The notes: generated by a model from the sequence alone, not told the origin. Positions 1 to 7,985 are shown, numbered from the stretch's first letter. The stretch: 19,707 bases of DNA from Eggerthella sp. CAG:298 (GCA_000435675.1 FR895125.1:2921-22627), one strand, 5' to 3'. Translations and numbers: made by a program.

Positions 1-1931
1 GTTGAAGTCGGCACTGACACTGGAGCGTTCTGAGATGCCTGAGGGACTGCTTGAGGGACCTCAGCAGCTTGAGGCTGAGGCGCTTGCGGCGCATAAGCTG
101 CCGATGTAGAGGCGCTCTGATTCACCGTGCCTTGATAGTTCGAACCAGCAGAAGGAGCGGATCCTCCTTGCCCCATGAGTAGCTGGAACGGCACCGAGCC
201 GCCCGTCACCTCGATGAAGCTCTGCGCAAGAACGTCCTTCACCTCTTTTTTCTGAGCTGCAGCATAGGCGAAGCTCGAATCGGGCGAGAAGACGATCTTC
301 ACACCGTGGTTTTGAGGATCGGCCTCGATCTTCGCACCCATGAACAGAACGCCACGCGCAGGATTCGACTTTCGAAGTGCTGAAGTGACCGCATGCCACA
401 TGCGCTGAAGGGCCGCAGCGTTCGTAAGGTCGACAGAAGCAGGAGGCACATTCGATGCCGGTGAGCTCGTAGCCGCCTGAGCTTGAGCCTGAGCCGGCGT
501 TGGTTGCGGTGCAGGGGTAGGCTGCGGCGAAGGAATCGGTTGCGGTGCAGGTGCGGGCCGCGGCGTGGGCATGGGCTGAGGTGCAGGGGCCGGTCGCGGA
601 ACAGGCACAGAGGGCGTGGGCGCTTGGACCGGGGTGTAGGCTTGCTGCGGTGCAGGCTGCACCTGCGCTACTGCTGGTTGAGGTGCTGAGGGTTGCTGCA
701 TGCTCTGCACAGGAGCCGGCGTCTGCATCGCGCCAGCAGCGACAGGGGCTGCTGGTCCACCCTGCGCATAAGCGAACGAAGGCGTTGAGAGCAGCTTCAT
801 CTCAAGCTCTTCGATACGCTCGGAAAGCGACTCTAACGTAAGATCGGACTCGGGGCGCAACAGGCGCGTGAGCGCGATCTCGAATGCGAGACGCGAATTC
901 GTGGTGGCGCGCAGCTCTTTCATGAGGTCGCCCAATACCGAAAGCGCACGACTCAAACGTTCAGTGCCGAACAGCTCGAGTTCGGATTCCATAACTTCGC
1001 GCGCAGAAGTGCTCGCGGAGATCTCCACGTCGGCATCGGTCAGGCTCATGAGGTAGAGATTGCGCATATGTTCGGCAAGCTCTTGAACAAACTGCGCGAT
1101 ATCTGCACCCGTTTCCACATAGTGAGAGACCCAGGTGAAGCAAGCACCGGCATCATGTTTGCCGAGTGCCTGAACGATCTCGGTAAGGCCTTCGTTGTCG
1201 AGCGACCCAAGGATACGATGCGCGCCATCGAGCGTAACGTGGCCTTCACCAAAGGCCGCGAGCTGCTCGAGAGAAGTAAGCGCGTTACGCATACCACCTT
1301 CAGCTTGATGGGAAATGAGCTCGAGCGCTTCAGGCTCGAACTCCACCCCTTCTTGGACGCACACCGCACCAAGACGCGCAGTGATCTCATCCACGCTCAA
1401 ACGATGGAAGTCGAACCGCTGACAGCGCGAATGGATGGTATCGGGCACCTTTTGCGGGTCGGTAGTACAGAGGATGAACACCACATGGCTCGGCGGCTCT
1501 TCGAGCGTCTTCAGAAGCGCATTGAACGCTGCAGTTGAGAGCATGTGGACTTCGTCGATGATGTATATCTTGTATGAGCCATGCGTAGGCGCATAATGAA
1601 CGCGATTGATGATCTCCTCGCGCACGTTCTCCACGCCCGTGCGGCTCGCTGCGTCGAGCTCGTAGACATCGGGGTGAGTGCCCGCTGCGATCGCTAAGCA
1701 CTCTTCACACGTGCCATCCGGATCGATCGTAGGAGCCTTCTCGCAGAGCAATGCCTTCGCCAAGATACGCGCCATGGTGGTCTTGCCCGTGCCGCGTGGC
1801 CCACAGAAGAGATAGGCATGCGATACCTTTTCCTGCTCGAGGGCGTTCTTGAGCGTTCGTTCGATATGCTCCTGTCCGACCACATCTTCAAAGGTGCTCG
1901 GACGATATTTCCGATACAGTGCTTCTGCCAT
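1..1931 (-). CDS. dnaX: DNA polymerase III subunit gamma/tau (3' end outside window)
   Basis: This is the clamp-loader ATPase of the replicative polymerase, which loads the sliding clamp and couples polymerases at the fork. About 643 codons are visible from ATG 1931, preceded by AGGTGA; no in-frame stop occurs before the left edge. Visible AAA+ features are the N-terminal LYRKYRPSTFEDVVGQ, Walker A GPRGTGKT (44-51), Walker B YIIDEVHM (123-130), sensor CTTDPQK (155-161) and the arginine-finger motif SRC (168-170). The zinc module has Cys63, Cys75 and Cys78, but Ile81 replaces the usual fourth Cys. A Pro/Gln/Ala-rich linker (about 400-490) contains alternating X-Pro dipeptides. A folded segment with a conserved Trp (RMWHAVTSALRK) follows, as in other tau C-terminal regions, then a second low-complexity tail. 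It starts 17 bases after dedA, so the two are probably cotranscribed. Confidence 0.96.
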   Translation of the reverse strand, partial: MAEALYRKYRPSTFEDVVGQEHIERTLKNALEQEKVSHAYLFCGPRGTGKTTMARILAKALLCEKAPTIDPDGTCEECLAIAAGTHPDVYELDAASRTGVENVREEIINRVHYAPTHGSYKIYIIDEVHMLSTAAFNALLKTLEEPPSHVVFILCTTDPQKVPDTIHSRCQRFDFHRLSVDEITARLGAVCVQEGVEFEPEALELISHQAEGGMRNALTSLEQLAAFGEGHVTLDGAHRILGSLDNEGLTEIVQALGKHDAGACFTWVSHYVETGADIAQFVQELAEHMRNLYLMSLTDADVEISASTSAREVMESELELFGTERLSRALSVLGDLMKELRATTNSRLAFEIALTRLLRPESDLTLESLSERIEELEMKLLSTPSFAYAQGGPAAPVAAGAMQTPAPVQSMQQPSAPQPAVAQVQPAPQQAYTPVQAPTPSVPVPRPAPAPQPMPTPRPAPAPQPIPSPQPTPAPQPTPAQAQAQAATSSPASNVPPASVDLTNAAALQRMWHAVTSALRKSNPARGVLFMGAKIEADPQNHGVKIVFSPDSSFAYAAAQKKEVKDVLAQSFIEVTGGSVPFQLLMGQGGSAPSAGSNYQGTVNQSASTSAAYAPQAPQPQAAEVPQAVPQASQNAPVSVPTS

Positions 1932-1948
1932 GAAATCACCTAGGCTTT

Positions 1949-2608
1949 CTACTTCTTAGCTTTGCGCGAAGACAGTGCGGTCTTGATCGCAGCGATGAAA
2001 GCGGGAGCCACCGAAACGGCAACGATGCCCAATACGATGACCTCGAAGTGCTCTTGAACAAAGGGTACACCACCAAAGAAGTAGCCCACCAAAACGAACA
2101 GGCTCACCCAAGAAACGCCGCCGATAACATTGAAGAGCGTGAACTTCGAGAAGTTCATATGACCCATGCCCGCGATAAAGGGCGCGAACGTACGGAAGAA
2201 CGGCATGAAGCGCGTGATGACGATCGTAAGCCCACCGTATTTCTGGAAGAAGTAATCGAGCTTTTCCATGCGTTCATGCGTGAGTGCCTTCACCTTGCCC
2301 GAATCGATGATGCGTGCGCCGAAGAAGCGCGCGATCCAGTAGTTCGAGGTATTGCCCAGAATAGCCGCCGCATAGAAGACAACGAGCGTGGCGAAGATAT
2401 TGAGCCCTCCCCCGTCAGCTGAAAAGACGCCCGCAGCGAATAAGAGCGAATCGCCTGGCAAGAAGGGGAAGAAGACCAAACCCGTCTCAACGAACACGAT
2501 TAAGAAAAGTGGACTGTAGACTAACACTGGCCCGAGCGAGATGATCCAACCTGCGATGAATGCACGCGGATCGCTCAATAGTCCGACGAAGAAATCGATG
2601 ATGCCCAA
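1949..2608 (-). CDS. DedA-family membrane protein (SNARE-associated/VTT domain)
   Basis: This is an integral membrane protein of the DedA/VTT family. Members are linked to membrane homeostasis, lipid flipping and proton-motive-force maintenance; the exact substrate here is unknown. Family motifs visible are FVETGLVFFPFLPGDSLLF, the amphipathic GNTSNYWIARFFG, the basic ITRFMPFFRTFAPFIAGM and a Gly-rich segment near SWVSLFVLVGYFFGG. Several hydrophobic helices span the roughly 219 residues, the usual family length, and the C-terminus is basic (SSRKAKK). I chose TTG at 2608 because AAAAGGA lies six bases upstream. The longer ATG-started frame (to 2677) would run into the SRP RNA gene. dnaX follows after 17 bases. 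Confidence 0.88.
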   Translation of the reverse strand: MGIIDFFVGLLSDPRAFIAGWIISLGPVLVYSPLFLIVFVETGLVFFPFLPGDSLLFAAGVFSADGGGLNIFATLVVFYAAAILGNTSNYWIARFFGARIIDSGKVKALTHERMEKLDYFFQKYGGLTIVITRFMPFFRTFAPFIAGMGHMNFSKFTLFNVIGGVSWVSLFVLVGYFFGGVPFVQEHFEVIVLGIVAVSVAPAFIAAIKTALSSRKAKK

Positions 2609-2650
2609 ATGAATATCCTTTTCTTTCGCTGCGTACTCAAAACGCACGCT

Positions 2651-2666
2651 TGAAAAACAAATATCC
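2651..2666 (-). terminator. U-rich tract completing an intrinsic terminator at the ffs end
   Basis: Directly after the closing stem of the SRP RNA the minus strand reads TTTGTTTTTCA. The stem ending GGGATAT plus this U-rich tract has the form of a factor-independent terminator, so the RNA's own terminal helix probably releases the polymerase. Read-through would supply dedA and dnaX transcripts. Confidence 0.55.
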
Positions 2667-2765
2667 CGAATAGGCAAGGGCGCTCGTCAGCGGTCCCTTA
2701 TGGCTGCTTCCTCCCGGACCTGACCAGGTTCGGAACTTGGCGCCGCCCAAGCCCATTCGAGATAT
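2661..2765 (-). ncRNA. ffs: Signal recognition particle RNA, small bacterial type (4.5S-like)
   Basis: The minus strand carries the conserved apical domain: GAACCTGGTCAGGTCC, a GGGA tetraloop, then GGAAGCAGCC, which is the Ffh-binding helix 8 with its symmetric and asymmetric loops. It would pair with Ffh for co-translational targeting of membrane proteins. The flanks form a long terminal stem: minus-strand ATATCTCGAATGGGC pairs with GCCTATTCGGGATAT (15 pairs including two G-U), and GGGCG/CGCCC continues inward after a two-base U-U mismatch. The RNA is about 105 nt if the whole stem is kept, or about 93 nt if it is trimmed at CGAATG/TATTCG. There is no Alu domain, consistent with the short form. 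Confidence 0.95.
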
Positions 2766-2772
2766 TCATCAC

Positions 2773-2787
2773 TTGCACAAAGTGCAA
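2773..2787. repeat. Perfect inverted repeat between ffs promoter and SRP RNA
   Basis: TTGCAC and GTGCAA flank a 3-base AAA/TTT centre, giving a perfect 6-bp stem. It lies in the first bases of the predicted ffs precursor. It may protect the 5' end, mark a processing site or be a protein-binding site; nothing distinguishes these. Confidence 0.6.
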
Positions 2788-2795
2788 CGGTTGAA

Positions 2796-2824
2796 AGTAT
2801 ACCTGAATTACCAGCGCGCTACAA
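2796..2824 (-). promoter_or_regulatory. Predicted sigma-70-type promoter of ffs
   Basis: On the minus strand, TTGTAG (2824-2819) and TATACT (2801-2796) are separated by exactly 17 bases. Transcription would begin near 2789, about 24 bases before the SRP RNA stem. The -35 box overlaps the folC stop codon (2819-2821). The boxes are seen in sequence; the start point is inferred. Confidence 0.7.
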
Positions 2825-4129
2825 AACCACGCCATCCTGCCGCAAAACTTCCATAACACTTCCGAGAAGATAGAGGCTCCCGCACACGCAGATAAGCGGC
2901 GCTACGTGCGCGCGACGAGCTCCGTCATAGCGTTTGAGCGCCTCTTCCACACCCGCCGAGATGCTCGGTGCCTCCACCATGATGTGCACACGCCTGGGCT
3001 CATGCGTGCGGCGCAAGGCTTCGGCATAGTCCTTCGCAGCTAGCGCCCGCGCATTATCGGGAGTGACCGTGATGATCTCATCGGCCATATCGACCAGCAC
3101 TTCTGCCATGTCCTGGTAGTCCTTATCGGCGAGCACGCCAGAGATGATGATGCGATAGTGCTCTGGATAGACATGTTCGAGCGATGCAGAAAGCGCGCTG
3201 ATGCCAGAAAGATTATGCCCCCCGTCGAAGATGATGAGCGGCTCTGCGCTCACCGCCTCGAAGCGCCCTGGCCAATGCGCGCGCCGCAGACCTGCGCGGA
3301 TCGCTTCTTCTGGGATCGTCCAGCCGCGCTGCTTGAGCACATCGAGCGCATCGAGGGCAGTCGCGGCGTTCTCTAGCTGAAACACACCGCGCACTCCAAG
3401 CGCAAGATCGTGCCGCTCCCGATAAGAGAAACACTCCTCGCTTCCCTGCTCCTGAGCAAGATCGACCTGCACGAACGGGCATGCGCGCTCATGCGCGACC
3501 TGACGAATGACCGCCTCAGCTTCAGGCGCTTGAGGCGCGCAAACAACAGGTGCACCGGGCTTGATGATGCCTGCTTTTTCACCCGCTATCTTTGCAAGCG
3601 TGTCTCCCAAGAATGTGCAATGGTCGAACGAGATGGGCGTGATGACCGCTACTTCGGGGGTCTCGATAACGTTCGTTGAATCGAGGCGGCCGCCCATGCC
3701 AACCTCCACGACCACCACATCGCAGTGCGAACGCACGAAATGCGTGAACGCAACACCCGTTAAAAGCTCGAATTCGGTAGGGTGCTCTTCGAGCGTTTCG
3801 GCAAGGCGCTTCACTGCTTCGGTCACGCTCGCAAGTTCGTCATAGGCGATAGGTTGCCCATTCACCCGAATGCGCTCTTCGAACGAATAGACCGCTGGGC
3901 TCGTGAAGAGCCCGACCCGATATCCCGCTTGCTCGAACACTGAAGCAAGGAACGCGCACGTCGATCCTTTGCCGTTCGTTCCTGCCACATGAATGAAACG
4001 AAGCCGCTTCTGAGGATCGCCGAGTCCAGCCAAAAGCGCATGCGTGCGCTCGAGTCCCAAGCTCATAGTTTGCCAGCGTGGCGAAGTGAGGTATTCGATC
4101 GGATCGAACACTACCTGACCGGCTTCCAA
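2819..4129 (-). CDS. folC: Folylpolyglutamate synthase / dihydrofolate synthase
   Basis: This cytoplasmic ATP-dependent ligase adds glutamates to folates and may also make dihydrofolate from dihydropteroate. It belongs to the Mur-ligase family and has the typical length of about 430 residues. Visible motifs are the P-loop HVAGTNGKGST (47-57), the Mg-binding EVGMGGRLDSTN, the family signature PISFDHCTFLGDTLAKIAGEKAGIIK, WPGRFE, and IFDGGHN in the C-terminal domain. Start choice is uncertain. TTG at 4129 has GGGA five bases upstream and overlaps the LCP gene by 19 bases; GTG at 4111 would overlap that gene's TAG stop by one base. Either way it is translationally close to the LCP gene upstream. 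Whether both activities are present cannot be told from sequence alone. Confidence 0.94.
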   Translation of the reverse strand: MEAGQVVFDPIEYLTSPRWQTMSLGLERTHALLAGLGDPQKRLRFIHVAGTNGKGSTCAFLASVFEQAGYRVGLFTSPAVYSFEERIRVNGQPIAYDELASVTEAVKRLAETLEEHPTEFELLTGVAFTHFVRSHCDVVVVEVGMGGRLDSTNVIETPEVAVITPISFDHCTFLGDTLAKIAGEKAGIIKPGAPVVCAPQAPEAEAVIRQVAHERACPFVQVDLAQEQGSEECFSYRERHDLALGVRGVFQLENAATALDALDVLKQRGWTIPEEAIRAGLRRAHWPGRFEAVSAEPLIIFDGGHNLSGISALSASLEHVYPEHYRIIISGVLADKDYQDMAEVLVDMADEIITVTPDNARALAAKDYAEALRRTHEPRRVHIMVEAPSISAGVEEALKRYDGARRAHVAPLICVCGSLYLLGSVMEVLRQDGVVL

Positions 4130-5628
4130 TCGCTTCCCACCACGACCTGGATATCGGTCTTCAGGTTGTAGTAGACGCTCGCATACACCGCACGACCGAC
4201 CCCGAGATCGGCAACGATCGCCTCAGCGGCCGCTTCGTCTTCTGTGTCCTTATAGATCACGAGCGTTTCAGTGTAGACCGCAGAATCCGCATTGCCCGTC
4301 TCCTGAACGGTATAGCCCTTCGACTGAAGAATCTGCGCCGCTTGCGCTGCGAAGCCATCACTGCCCGTGCCGTTGTACACCACGATCGAAAGCTTGCTCT
4401 TATCGATGCCCGACGTGTCGATGCTCGTATTGACATCTTCGCCATTCATGAAACGCCCGCGCATCTGCTCCCACGCTTTGCTATTGGGGCTGAAACAGAC
4501 CACATTGTTCACCGTATATTGAGAACCCGGCATTAGCGCAGTATAGAACGAAGCCCCTTGCCCATACATAGCTGCAAGTGCAGAGAGCGTGTCATAGGAC
4601 AGGTCGGTCTTGATCGCATTGGAGATTACGTCTGAATCGTTGATCCAGCCAATACCCTCTGACGAGGTCATCTTATTGATAAGATCGAAGAAGAATTCCA
4701 TCTGGTTGGCCGTTCGCTGCGTGCGACCACCTTGGTAGTTGGTTGCGCTCACGAACGCCACGGCCTGCTCCCCGCTGAGGGTCTGCTCCCCTGGCGGAAT
4801 GACCACATGACCGACGCGCGGATCGTCAAGACGATACTCGACGTTCACTTGAACGCCCCCGATATCATCGACGAGCGTTTTGAGCCCCTCTTCAGTAATG
4901 CGCAGATAGTGCGCAAAATCGATACCGGTTTGCTCCTTTGCCTTGCGCACCAGTTCGGCCTCTCCGCCATAACGCGGAGCATTGCGCAAGAGATCCTGGG
5001 TACCCTGATCGTAGGTACACATGATGTTGCTAGGAATGTTCATGAGCGAGAAACTCTTATTCTGCTCATCGATGCGCAGCACCGCAAGATAGCTTGCCGC
5101 CTCGCTTGATTGGTCGTAGTTAGAAAGCCCCGCGAGCAAAATATAATAGGGCTCGTTCTCCTTAGCAACGACGAGCTCTTTCTTCACGTCCTCGTTATTG
5201 AGTGCCATAGTAGCGGAGGCGAACGACTTGAAAGCACAGGAAGCGATATTGAAGATAAGGAACGCGACCACGCAAATAGCTACGAGTGCAATGATGATAT
5301 TGTTGCGACGGCGGCGCTTCATGAACTCTTCCGCGCGCGATTTGCTCGCCCGATGCTGCGTAGTACGCTGATCGACCGAGCGTGTTTCGACCTGCATCTG
5401 GTTGATCTCGGCAGTCTGTTTGGAAAACGAGGTGTTTCGCCGTCTTGTTGAGGAAGCAGAGCTGCGTGCTTGGCGGCGCGTTGCTGAACCCGTAGCCTTA
5501 TTGCGCAGATGAGGCTTGCGCGATGAATGCTGAGGAGTAGCATGATTTCCGATCACTGAAGAAGACCAGTGCTTCCCGGCCTTTCTTGCTGAGCGCGAAG
5601 ATCGAGATGAACTGCGTTTGGTTGGCAT
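4111..5628 (-). CDS. LCP-family (LytR-CpsA-Psr) envelope protein with LytR_C domain, active site degenerate
   Basis: LCP enzymes attach teichoic acid or other glycopolymers to peptidoglycan outside the membrane. This 505-residue protein has a very basic Ser/Arg/Lys-rich cytoplasmic tail (1-108), one membrane helix (about 111-133), an LCP-like domain (about 155-340) and a C-terminal LytR_C domain (about 411-505, from KLSIVVYNGTG). LCP landmarks are recognisable: YILLAGLSNYD, LAVLRID, DDIGGVQVNV, LSGEQAVAFV and GGRTQRTANQ. However, the usual IPRDT is IPSNI, the first-strand Asp motif (G-x-D-x-R) reads GLSNYD, and the D-T motif before LVRID is EAASYL. An intact R-x-x-R remains in GGRTQR. It may therefore be a non-catalytic or altered-specificity member. 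The start has GAGGAG only three bases upstream. folC overlaps its 3' end. Confidence 0.85.
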   Translation of the reverse strand: MPTKRSSSRSSRSARKAGKHWSSSVIGNHATPQHSSRKPHLRNKATGSATRRQARSSASSTRRRNTSFSKQTAEINQMQVETRSVDQRTTQHRASKSRAEEFMKRRRRNNIIIALVAICVVAFLIFNIASCAFKSFASATMALNNEDVKKELVVAKENEPYYILLAGLSNYDQSSEAASYLAVLRIDEQNKSFSLMNIPSNIMCTYDQGTQDLLRNAPRYGGEAELVRKAKEQTGIDFAHYLRITEEGLKTLVDDIGGVQVNVEYRLDDPRVGHVVIPPGEQTLSGEQAVAFVSATNYQGGRTQRTANQMEFFFDLINKMTSSEGIGWINDSDVISNAIKTDLSYDTLSALAAMYGQGASFYTALMPGSQYTVNNVVCFSPNSKAWEQMRGRFMNGEDVNTSIDTSGIDKSKLSIVVYNGTGSDGFAAQAAQILQSKGYTVQETGNADSAVYTETLVIYKDTEDEAAAEAIVADLGVGRAVYASVYYNLKTDIQVVVGSDWKPVR

Positions 5629-5711
5629 AGACTCCTCATCATACGCCGCGCGACAGTATTGCTTGCGACGCTTCTTTGATTTACCTTTTTGGTGCGCGCA
5701 GGCGCGGTTTC

Positions 5712-5717
5712 ATTATA
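5712..5717 (-). promoter_or_regulatory. Possible -10 element for the LCP-folC unit
   Basis: The minus strand carries a perfect TATAAT just after the murA stop codon (5724-5726), giving a leader of roughly 75 bases to the LCP start at 5628. No good -35 hexamer is present at 16-18 bases, so this is a tentative call. Confidence 0.35.
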
Positions 5718-5723
5718 GCTCTG

Positions 5724-6992
5724 CTACACGACGACGCGCTCGATATGAGCGCCCAGCGAGCGCAATTTACCCACGTAGTCTTCGTATCCACGATCGATAT
5801 GGTGGATATCGTAGATGCGCGTTTCGCCTTCTGCCGCAAGACCAGCGATCACGAGCGCTGCACCACCGCGCAAGTCAGGCGAAGAAACGGGTGCGCCTTG
5901 CAAACCCGGAACGCCATGGATGAGCGCATGATGTCCATCAAGGCGAATATCCGAGCCCATACGATTGAGCTCGGCAGCGAACATGAAGCGGTTTTCGAAG
6001 ATGTTCTCAGAAACCACCGAACAGCCATCAGCGAACGCAGCCAGCACCGAGAATTGCGCTTGCATGTCGGTGGGAAACCCAGGATGAGGCAAGGTTTGGA
6101 TGTCGGTCGGACGGAGCGGTTCCGTGCGCGAGACCGTGATCGAATCTTCGGTGGTTGAAACGTTTGCGCCCATCTCTTCGAACTTCATAAGGACCGTGCG
6201 CAAGAATTCTGGGTCGATGCCTTCGACCGTGATCGGACCGCCTAAAAGAGCGCCTGCAGTGAGATAGGTGCCCGCTTCAATGCGATCGCCCACGACCCAA
6301 TGCTCGCAGGGATGCATATCGCTGAGCGCGACCCCATGCACGACGATCGTGGAAGTACCCGCTCCCTGCACGCATGCGCCCATTTCATTGAGCATATTCG
6401 CAAGATCGACGATCTCGGGTTCGCGCGCGGCGTTATCGATAACGGTCGTGCCTTCAGTAGTGACAGAAGCCATAAGCATGTTTTCCGTAGCACCCACGCT
6501 GGGAAAATCGAGGAACACCTTCGCTGCATGAAGCCCATTAGGGCTCGAGGCATAAAGGTAACCATGATCGTTCACGAAATTCACACCCAGTGCTTCGAGC
6601 ACGGAAAGATGCATGTCGATCTTGCGCGCACCGATCTTGCAGCCGCCGGGCATTGCGACGCGCGCCTTGCCAAAACGCCCAATGAGCGGACCTAAGATAG
6701 AAATGCTCGCACGCATTTTCGAGACCAGCTCATAGGGAGTTTCAAAGCCAGTTGCGTTTGCAGTATCGATCGCGATCGTATGGCCGGTACGCTCAACGCT
6801 AGCACCGAGGCTTTCGAGAACCTCGATCATGATGTCGATATCGGAAATATTGGGAACGTTATGCAGGACAGATTTCCCCTGCCCCAAAAGCGCTGCCGCA
6901 ATGAGCTTCAAAGCAGAGTTCTTCGCACCGCTCACGCGAACAGTGCCGGAAAGATGAGTGCAACCGTGAGTGACGATTATTTCTTCTGCCAT
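5724..6992 (-). CDS. murA: UDP-N-acetylglucosamine 1-carboxyvinyltransferase
   Basis: MurA transfers enolpyruvate from PEP to UDP-GlcNAc, the first committed step of peptidoglycan synthesis in the cytoplasm, and is the target of fosfomycin. The 422-residue length is typical. The conserved Lys-Asn pair is in VSGAKNSAL (Lys24, Asn25). The catalytic Cys is present in MPGGCKIGARKID (Cys118), so the usual fosfomycin-sensitive form is predicted rather than the Asp variant. The PHPGFPTDMQAQ segment carries the conserved Asp, and GTENM-like GATENMLMAS is also there. Start ATG 6992 has GGAAAG five bases upstream; an in-frame upstream ATG at 7058 would enter the tsf terminator hairpin and is rejected. 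The frame closes with GTC GTC GTG TAG. Confidence 0.97.
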   Translation of the reverse strand: MAEEIIVTHGCTHLSGTVRVSGAKNSALKLIAAALLGQGKSVLHNVPNISDIDIMIEVLESLGASVERTGHTIAIDTANATGFETPYELVSKMRASISILGPLIGRFGKARVAMPGGCKIGARKIDMHLSVLEALGVNFVNDHGYLYASSPNGLHAAKVFLDFPSVGATENMLMASVTTEGTTVIDNAAREPEIVDLANMLNEMGACVQGAGTSTIVVHGVALSDMHPCEHWVVGDRIEAGTYLTAGALLGGPITVEGIDPEFLRTVLMKFEEMGANVSTTEDSITVSRTEPLRPTDIQTLPHPGFPTDMQAQFSVLAAFADGCSVVSENIFENRFMFAAELNRMGSDIRLDGHHALIHGVPGLQGAPVSSPDLRGGAALVIAGLAAEGETRIYDIHHIDRGYEDYVGKLRSLGAHIERVVV

Positions 6993-7030
6993 CGTAGCTT
7001 TCCAATCTTGATTGCGGACAGTCTTATTAT

Positions 7031-7080
7031 GACAAAGAACCCTCCGCTCGCCCAGCATTGCGGGTGCGAACGAAGGGTTC
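7031..7080 (-). terminator. Long hairpin after tsf (likely terminator)
   Basis: Minus-strand GAACCCTTCG pairs with CGGAGGGTTC (one G-U), continuing inward with TTCG/CGAG and CCC/GGG around a CA bulge and an 8-base loop, 17 pairs in all. It ends in TTTGTC, so the U-tract is short. It lies about 20 bases past the tsf stop and upstream of murA, and may act as a terminator or a partial one. Confidence 0.6.
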
Positions 7081-7099
7081 GAATGAGTATGTGGCGCGA

Positions 7100-7969
7100 T
7101 TATTCGCCGAGAACGAAACGGGTGAAGTCAACGATCTCGATAGTGGTGCCGAGCTCCTTAGCCACTTCTGCGGTGTAGTCAGCAACGGACTTATCGGGGT
7201 CCTTCACGTAAGCCTGCTCGGTCAGAACGTTTTCCTTGTAGAACTTCTCAAGACGACCGGTAGCGATCTTCTCCTGGATGTTCTCGGGCTTGCCGGACTC
7301 AGCAGCCTGTGCCTTGTAGATCTCCATCTCGTGAGCAACAACGGCCGGATCGACCGCTTCGCGAGTTGCTGCGACCGGAGAAGCTGCTGCGACCTGCATT
7401 GCGATATCGCGGCCATAGGTCTTGAACGCATCGTTGGTTGCGAAGCTTGCATCGCCGAGCTTGAAGTCAACGAGCACGCCGATCTTGCCAACGCCATGAA
7501 CGTAGCTAGCAACAGCGCCTTCAGGCTGGAGCGAATAGGCAAAACGGGCAAGCTGGATGTTCTCGCCAAGCGTGTGGATCGCATCGGTGACAACTGCCTC
7601 TACGGTCTCGCCCTCGATCTCGCTTGCGCGCAGCGCATCAAGATCGGCTGGAGCGTTCTCGAGAACAGCCTTCGCGATCTTTTCCGCATATGCACGGAAC
7701 TTCTCGTTCATACCGACGAAGTCGGTCTCGCAGTTAAGCTCAACGAGCGCGCCTGCATGCGCATCGTCGGAAACGAGCGCAACCACTGCGCCTTCGTTCG
7801 TAGCGCGACCAGCCTTCTTAGCAACGGAAGCAAGACCTGCCGTACGCAGAACGTCGACTGCCTTATCCATGTCGCCATCAGCTTCGACGAGTGCCTTCTT
7901 GCATTCCATCATGCCTGCACCGGTCATTTCGCGGAGTTCTTTTACCATAGCGGCGCTAACTTGTGCCAT
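7100..7969 (-). CDS. tsf: Translation elongation factor Ts
   Basis: EF-Ts is the nucleotide exchange factor that recycles EF-Tu from GDP to GTP in the cytoplasm. The 289-residue protein begins with the conserved UBA-like domain (VKELREMTGAGMMECKKAL, about 9-27), followed by the core dimerisation region with the signature LVELNCETDFV (about 75-85). A second half containing the coiled-coil hairpin region and QPEGAVASYVHG follows. Start ATG 7969 has AAAGGA seven bases upstream. It lies downstream of rpsB, the near-universal order. What follows tsf is murA rather than the more common pyrH-frr. Confidence 0.97.
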   Translation of the reverse strand: MAQVSAAMVKELREMTGAGMMECKKALVEADGDMDKAVDVLRTAGLASVAKKAGRATNEGAVVALVSDDAHAGALVELNCETDFVGMNEKFRAYAEKIAKAVLENAPADLDALRASEIEGETVEAVVTDAIHTLGENIQLARFAYSLQPEGAVASYVHGVGKIGVLVDFKLGDASFATNDAFKTYGRDIAMQVAAASPVAATREAVDPAVVAHEMEIYKAQAAESGKPENIQEKIATGRLEKFYKENVLTEQAYVKDPDKSVADYTAEVAKELGTTIEIVDFTRFVLGE

Positions 7970-7985
7970 AGCTATTTCCTTTCTT

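Noticed and set aside
483..841. Arg/Gly-rich rightward frames within the dnaX linker
   Set aside because: They are the reverse strand of the X-Pro repeat, not genes.
2609..2677. N-terminal extension of the DedA frame to ATG 2677
   Set aside because: It runs into the SRP RNA gene and lacks DedA similarity; TTG 2608 has an ideal AAAAGGA.
6993..7058. murA start at 7058
   Set aside because: It would lie in the tsf terminator hairpin; ATG 6992 has GGAAAG at proper spacing and gives the normal MurA start.
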